Origin: a virus
Length of the DNA stretch: 64,000 nucleotides
Virus record (IMG/VR): IMGVR_UViG_3300037054_000366
Location: 32,436 to 96,435 of that record
Strand: one strand, 5' to 3'
The notes under the pieces are model-generated. The model ran no database searches, was not told the origin of the DNA, and saw only the letters and a list, made by a program, of their open reading frames with translations. This document shows, in pieces, positions 60,550 to 64,000 of the stretch. How positions within the stretch are numbered: the first letter of the stretch is position 1; each line of letters starts with the position of its first letter. Both the position numbers and the translations under genes were made by a program.

Positions 60550-60722
60550 TTCTCTTTCGGTTCGGTCGGTGTTTCGACTGGGAATACCTCCAAGTCATTC
60601 TGAACCTGCATCTCACCGATTATCGAATCGATGTAATATCCGAAGTAGCTGGTCTTCTGAAAGCTGTGGCCTCCAGGTTCAAGCCGAAAATAGCCTTTTA
60701 GAGGGATGTCTTTAAATTTCAT
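60546..60722 (-). CDS. hypothetical protein, 58 aa
   Basis: AAAGGAAG sets ATG at 60722; an in-frame ATG at 60737 would have no site. A small beta-type protein (KDIPLKGYFRLEPGG, then FQKTSYFGYYIDSI). A weak GG-TATGGA lies upstream. Its TGA overlaps the HNH gene start. Function is unknown. Confidence 0.6.
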   Translation of the reverse strand: MKFKDIPLKGYFRLEPGGHSFQKTSYFGYYIDSIIGEMQVQNDLEVFPVETPTEPKEK

Positions 60723-60749
60723 ATGCTTCCTTTCCATACCTTATAATAC

Positions 60750-60869
60750 TTACTTTGGAAGCTGCTCGAACATGCGAAGCTGCCAATCCGCATACCACAT
60801 CTGAAATTGCATGGAGGGGCCATCACGGAAGAACCAAATGGCGGCAAGCCAGAGGGGCCAAAAACCCAT
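60750..60869 (-). CDS. 39-residue hydrophobic small protein
   Basis: A frame from ATG 60869 encodes a Trp/Phe-rich membrane-like N terminus (MGFWPLWLAAIWFFRDG) and a polar helix ending RMFEQLPK, with TAA at 60750. Composition looks like a real TM peptide. The nearest AGGAG is about 20 nt upstream, so initiation is not well supported. Tentative. Confidence 0.4.
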   Translation of the reverse strand: MGFWPLWLAAIWFFRDGPSMQFQMWYADWQLRMFEQLPK

Positions 60870-60901
60870 TCAAAAGTATTCATATGACTCCTATAGAACT
60901 G

Positions 60902-60924
60902 AAAAAGGGGCCATGAGGCCCCTT
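60902..60924 (-). terminator. intrinsic terminator of the minus strand
   Basis: GGGGCC (60907-60912) and GGCCCC (60917-60922) form a hairpin with loop ATGA. On the minus strand it is followed by TTTTT. It lies just after the end of the 398-residue gene. Confidence 0.85.
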
Positions 60925-60946
60925 AGTTTACTGCCTACCCTACTTA

Positions 60947-62143
60947 TTACCCAATGCTGCACCGAGTCAGAAGGGTCTGTTTGGTTCCCTTGTAATCGGT
61001 GTGATCCTTGACCGTGCCCTTGACGCTGTAGGTCTGGCCGATTTCCATGGAAGGATTGGAGGTAGCCTTCCAGACGATGCAGTTACCCTGCTCGTCGTTG
61101 AAGATGAACATGGTGGTAGTGCCATAAGCCGTGTCGTAGGAGTAGATGTTCTTGACGGTGAGGGTCAGAATAACCCGTTCACCCTTGGTGGCGACCCACT
61201 CACTAACAGTACGGGGCTTGGGGGCCAGCGCAGCCTTGGCAGCCGCTTCAGCCTTCTTGATCGTATCGATCCAGATCTTGGTAGCGTAGGCGACGAGACC
61301 CTGGTAGCGGAGCGACTGGGCCAGGATGGCGACCCGGCAGTTGTGCTCGAACTCGCTCAGGTTGTCCTTTTCCATCCAGAAGTCCACGGCCAGTTCCTGG
61401 ACGCTCTGTTCGCCGTAGGTGGCCTTGAGCCAAGCGGAACGCTCTTCGTGAGCGGCGTAGAAGGCAGCCCGTTCCTTGGCATCAGCGTAGCTGCTGAGGG
61501 GGGCATCCAGGTAGGAGGCATAGTCGGAGGTGCTCTGACCCTCGGTCTCCTGGGCCTGCTTCTTGGTCACGAAACCCTTGGTCGAGGCGACCCAGGCGAT
61601 GGTGGCGATGAAGGAGGCGGTGTCTTCGTAATGTTTGCGGCTCCCACCGGCCATGCCCCAGTCGTCGCTGTCGAGGATGGAGTGAACGTGGTAGGAAGTG
61701 CTGAGGATCTTCGCAACGTCCACACCGAAGTAGATATCGACACAGGTGTCACCGATATGCTTCTGGGCACCAGTGAGGTCGATGACGATCCAGGAGCCCT
61801 TACGGTTGCGCTTGAAGCCGCAGTGCTGGCATTCGATGGCAGCGGTGCGGTAAGCATCAAGGTTACCCTCGTAGCCACCGATGCGGGTAACCATGTTGAG
61901 CCCTTCGACGTTTTCGATACGGGCCACGACCTGGGTGCCAGCAATGCGGATCAGTTCCTCGGGGACGGTGATTTCGGCGTCATAGACCACGTAGGTGATG
62001 TTCTGGCCACCCTCGGTGGTGCAGTTGACCTTGCGGGGGGTGACGGAGGCGACGATCAGGATCGGCAGGCCCATCTTCACCAGGGGCTTGTTCGCCTTAG
62101 CGACCAGTTCGTTCATGCGGGTCTCAGAGCGGAAAGTGAACAT
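60947..62143 (-). CDS. conserved phage protein with zinc pair and C-terminal OB-like domain
   Basis: 398 residues. The N-terminal domain contains IECQHCGFKRNRKGSWIVID and GDTCVDIYFG, a treble-clef-like zinc site shared with the gene at 62608-63504. The middle is helical. The last 85 residues (GERVILTLTVKNIYSYD... VWKATSNPSMEIGQTYSVKGTV, then TLLTRC) look like an OB-fold beta barrel, which often binds single-stranded nucleic acid. The family occurs in phages and is of unknown function. GC-rich codon use. It has its own promoter and a terminator. Confidence 0.8.
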   Translation of the reverse strand: MFTFRSETRMNELVAKANKPLVKMGLPILIVASVTPRKVNCTTEGGQNITYVVYDAEITVPEELIRIAGTQVVARIENVEGLNMVTRIGGYEGNLDAYRTAAIECQHCGFKRNRKGSWIVIDLTGAQKHIGDTCVDIYFGVDVAKILSTSYHVHSILDSDDWGMAGGSRKHYEDTASFIATIAWVASTKGFVTKKQAQETEGQSTSDYASYLDAPLSSYADAKERAAFYAAHEERSAWLKATYGEQSVQELAVDFWMEKDNLSEFEHNCRVAILAQSLRYQGLVAYATKIWIDTIKKAEAAAKAALAPKPRTVSEWVATKGERVILTLTVKNIYSYDTAYGTTTMFIFNDEQGNCIVWKATSNPSMEIGQTYSVKGTVKDHTDYKGTKQTLLTRCSIG

Positions 62144-62164
62144 GGGTTAATCTCCTCTACCTCT

Positions 62165-62194
62165 ATTATACACAGGTTTCGGAGATTTTGTCCA
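62165..62194 (-). promoter_or_regulatory. promoter, TGGACA-18-TG-TATAAT (minus strand)
   Basis: On the minus strand TGGACA (62194-62189), an 18-bp spacer ending in GTG, TATAAT (62170-62165). The predicted start lies near AGAGGAG, giving a leader of about 15 nt before the gene starting at 62143. Confidence 0.7.
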
Positions 62195-62209
62195 TGTTTT
62201 TTGCGCTGC

Positions 62210-62434
62210 TCAGAGCTTTAATTTCAGGTTCCAGGGATCCTTTCCCTGTAACCGTTTGTGTTCACAATCCACCCATTCTTTAAGCTCAACCTGGAGCTTA
62301 TCTTTGGGCGTGTAGGACATGAGGCCGCAACGGGTGAGTCGCCGTTGAATCTCTTCGTCTCTCATGATTTGATAGATGCCCCAACAGGTGCCGATTCCAA
62401 TCAGGAGGAGTAGTATTCCTGCGATGGTGTGCAT
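62210..62434 (-). CDS. single-TM small protein, 74 aa
   Basis: GGAGGAGG precedes ATG 62434. The N terminus is a hydrophobic helix (MHTIAGILLLLIGIGTCWGI), followed by a basic and charged cytoplasmic-type domain with two Cys. Probably an inner-membrane anchor protein. One base separates it from the upstream gene. Confidence 0.7.
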   Translation of the reverse strand: MHTIAGILLLLIGIGTCWGIYQIMRDEEIQRRLTRCGLMSYTPKDKLQVELKEWVDCEHKRLQGKDPWNLKLKL

Positions 62435-62435
62435 A

Positions 62436-62606
62436 TTATTCCTCCTCCTCTTCTTTCTTATCCCCACAGAAGTGGCTGATGAGGGAGGAGACGATTACGA
62501 CCGTTCCAATCCCAATCCACCCATAGGCCGCTGTTGTCATGCAGCCGATAGCGATGCTGATGATGACGCCACCCAGTATGAGACCTTCCTGATTGCTGTT
62601 TGTCAT
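62436..62606 (-). CDS. two-TM small membrane protein, 56 aa
   Basis: AAAGGAAA precedes ATG 62606. Two hydrophobic segments (LILGGVIISIAIGCMTTAAY; IGTVVIVSSLISHF) and an acidic end (GDKKEEEEE). The GAAGAGGAGGAGG run encoding the Glu-rich end also serves as ribosome site of the next gene. Confidence 0.65.
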   Translation of the reverse strand: MTNSNQEGLILGGVIISIAIGCMTTAAYGWIGIGTVVIVSSLISHFCGDKKEEEEE

Positions 62607-62607
62607 G

Positions 62608-63504
62608 CTATTTCCTTTCGAGACCGATGTCCTTGACACCGAAGATGTTACGCGCACAGTCGCAGCCGATCCACATACCGATGTGGCCAATCCTGCGGTC
62701 ATCAGCTTCGATGGGAACGAACCGGCCCGAAGGGATGCTTTTACCACAGGCTTCACAGTTGCAGTTCAGGCCGCTGAAGCGCGTGACCATATGCTTGGTG
62801 CCGGGGGTCCACGCCACGTAATAGGCTTTTTCCAGAAGGGCATATGAACCATCCCTGCTCATCATGATCTTCCCAAAATCAGGGCTCTTGCTATCCGCAT
62901 AACGCTTGGGGACCAGACGGTACTTGATCTCAGCCATCTTGATGGTAGGGAGATCAACCCGCAAATCCATATCCACCAGGGTAGCGGTGACACGAGGAGA
63001 GAGGCCAATGTCGGTGATGACGGGCTTGGGACGGGCCTCCGTAAGAGCCGCACAGATGATCCGCTTCTCTTCGCACAGAGCCACCCACGCTTTGATGAAC
63101 TTGACGGAGTGCTTGCCACGGATCAACTTTTCGGTGCGGTCGGACTTCCAGGTTTCCAGCCGATTGACGAGGTAGTCCACGTTGGTGTGGGTTGGATGCC
63201 CGTAGGCGAGGCACATGTGCAGGGCGAATTGAGGCTCATGATCCGGATTGGGGATCTGCTCTTCGAAGGTGCCGTAGGTGTTGGTAATCATCTTACCCGT
63301 CCCCATGTAGCTGCTGGAGTCGGGGATGCGGATGCCAGTGCCCTGATAGAAGCCGCTGTCGGCTTTCACGGAGCCCCGGAGCACCCAGGCGTCCTGAGCA
63401 GCGGAGGTATTGATGACCTGGACGGACTCATCGAACTTCCTCAACCACGCACCCTTCTTTTCGTTCCGGATGATGGCGACCAGTTCAGGGTTCAGACCGT
63501 TCAT
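62608..63504 (-). CDS. conserved phage protein with zinc-binding C terminus, 298 aa
   Basis: GGAGGAG fixes ATG 63504. Mostly alpha/beta with no known motif until the C terminus, where CNCEACGKSIPSGRFVPIE and GCDCARNIFGVKD form a zinc site of the same type as in the 398-residue neighbour, suggesting related roles. Its gene is GC-rich and expressed from the promoter at 63524-63553. Function is unknown. Confidence 0.75.
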   Translation of the reverse strand: MNGLNPELVAIIRNEKKGAWLRKFDESVQVINTSAAQDAWVLRGSVKADSGFYQGTGIRIPDSSSYMGTGKMITNTYGTFEEQIPNPDHEPQFALHMCLAYGHPTHTNVDYLVNRLETWKSDRTEKLIRGKHSVKFIKAWVALCEEKRIICAALTEARPKPVITDIGLSPRVTATLVDMDLRVDLPTIKMAEIKYRLVPKRYADSKSPDFGKIMMSRDGSYALLEKAYYVAWTPGTKHMVTRFSGLNCNCEACGKSIPSGRFVPIEADDRRIGHIGMWIGCDCARNIFGVKDIGLERK

Positions 63505-63523
63505 GGGTAACTCCTCCACAATC

Positions 63524-63553
63524 AGTATACCGCAGAATGAAGAGTTTTGTATA
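63524..63553 (-). promoter_or_regulatory. promoter, TATACA-18-GG-TATACT (minus strand)
   Basis: On the minus strand TATACA (63553-63548), an 18-bp spacer ending in CGG, TATACT (63529-63524). The predicted start lies just before GGAGGAG, with a leader of about 13 nt to ATG 63504. Confidence 0.72.
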
Positions 63554-63560
63554 GCGAAAT

Positions 63561-63899
63561 TTAAAGGTTCAGTTTTTTCTTGAGACGATTATACTCCGCC
63601 AAGTCCTTTTTATTTCGCTTTTCCCATTGCAAGTAAACATCAACTACATTCTGAGCACCTTTGGTCAGACGAAGGGACGAACGGAAATCTGGCCTAAAAT
63701 CCAAATAGTCCTCAATGCTTCTCAGCAGGGCCTCCCTTGGCTTACCCTCAATGGGGCAGAATACGATCCAGGTATCTGAAGTATCGGTTCCGGTTTGCCG
63801 ATGGTCAATATCATGACCCTTGATCCATTGTTTAGACAACCAGATTATGATTTCCGGAGGGGTGACAGGGGGGTGGGTGGGCTCAATCGGAGTGGTCAT
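63561..63899 (-). CDS. hypothetical protein, 112 aa
   Basis: ATG at 63899 overlaps the stop of an upstream gene (ATGA). The N terminus is Pro/Thr-rich, then an alpha/beta core (SDTWIVFCPIEGKPREALLR) and a basic C-terminal helix (RNKKDLAEYNRLKKKL). Function is unknown. Confidence 0.7.
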   Translation of the reverse strand: MTTPIEPTHPPVTPPEIIIWLSKQWIKGHDIDHRQTGTDTSDTWIVFCPIEGKPREALLRSIEDYLDFRPDFRSSLRLTKGAQNVVDVYLQWEKRNKKDLAEYNRLKKKLNL

Positions 63900-64000
63900 A
63901 GGTTGGGGGCCGGTTCCCAGAGGGCAATGCTCATCACCACAAAACCGGGCTTCTGTTCAAAGTCGGTTAGGTAGGTCACACGAGCATATTGGGTGTGGCC
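63896..64000 (-). CDS. 3' end of a gene running off the window
   Basis: The frame is open from base 64000 to TGA at 63898-63896 and encodes 34 residues (GHTQYARVTYLTDFEQKPGF...). It overlaps the next minus-strand start by ATGA, which supports it. The rest lies beyond the window. Confidence 0.6.
   Translation of the reverse strand, partial: GHTQYARVTYLTDFEQKPGFVVMSIALWEPAPNL

Noticed and set aside
61001-62221. Long plus-strand frame opposite the 398-residue gene
   Set aside because: It mirrors a GC-rich minus-strand gene with its own promoter, ribosome site and terminator, and the plus frame has Gly/Asp/Val-biased composition.

Overview
The window looks like part of the genome of a large tailed bacteriophage with a contractile (myovirus-like) tail. 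Genes are densely packed, many with ATGA or TAATG stop/start overlaps. A block of about 36 kb carries tail-fibre and baseplate genes, with lysis enzymes and tRNA genes nearby, and the rest is mostly tiny unknown ORFs. Host taxonomy cannot be read from the sequence; strong AAGGAG-type ribosome sites point to a bacterial host. No terminase, capsid or DNA polymerase gene lies here.

Layout. 1-12.3 kb: small accessory genes, mostly on the plus strand. They include an Mtd-type fibre-tip domain, an A1S_2505-like non-structural protein, a SpeD-like enzyme, a GIY-YIG homing endonuclease, a DUF3326-like protein, a possible toxin/antitoxin-like pair and several decayed genes. 12.4-12.84 kb: a tRNA cluster with Gly(GCC), Val(CAC, tentative), Arg(TCG) and Thr(CGT). 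Exactly between tRNA-Gly and tRNA-Val lie two tRNA halves in reversed order, which fold into a complete tRNA: a circularly permuted tRNA gene. 12.85-19.9 kb: peptidyl-tRNA hydrolase 2, a methyltransferase-like protein, a 2H phosphoesterase, a papain-like peptidase, a Dps-like protein and a lytic transglycosylase. 19.96-22.05 kb, minus strand: a second lytic transglycosylase, a holin-like membrane protein and a jelly-roll-type protein. 22.1-47.4 kb: very long fibre/adhesin proteins with Ig-like repeats, one ending in a Hint (intein-like) domain, then baseplate-J-like and other baseplate genes. 47.4-59.8 kb: large multidomain proteins, including a 2191-residue polyvalent protein with a kinase-like region, a complete CCA-adding-type nucleotidyltransferase and an ADP-ribosyltransferase-like domain. 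59.9-64 kb: minus-strand genes (HNH nuclease, two related zinc-binding proteins, small membrane proteins).

How the parts may work together. Four elements concern tRNA or RNA ends: the tRNA cluster, Pth2, the 2H phosphoesterase and the CCA-adding domain. The permuted tRNA encodes no CCA tail, unlike its four neighbours, so a CCA-adding enzyme is a natural partner. This link is inference. A promoter family with a TAnnCA box, mostly an 18-bp spacer and GG-TATaaT recurs before accessory genes on both strands. In most cases the predicted start falls at the ribosome-binding site, giving leaders of only about 9-16 nt. It is not seen in front of the fibre/baseplate block, which suggests two transcription classes.
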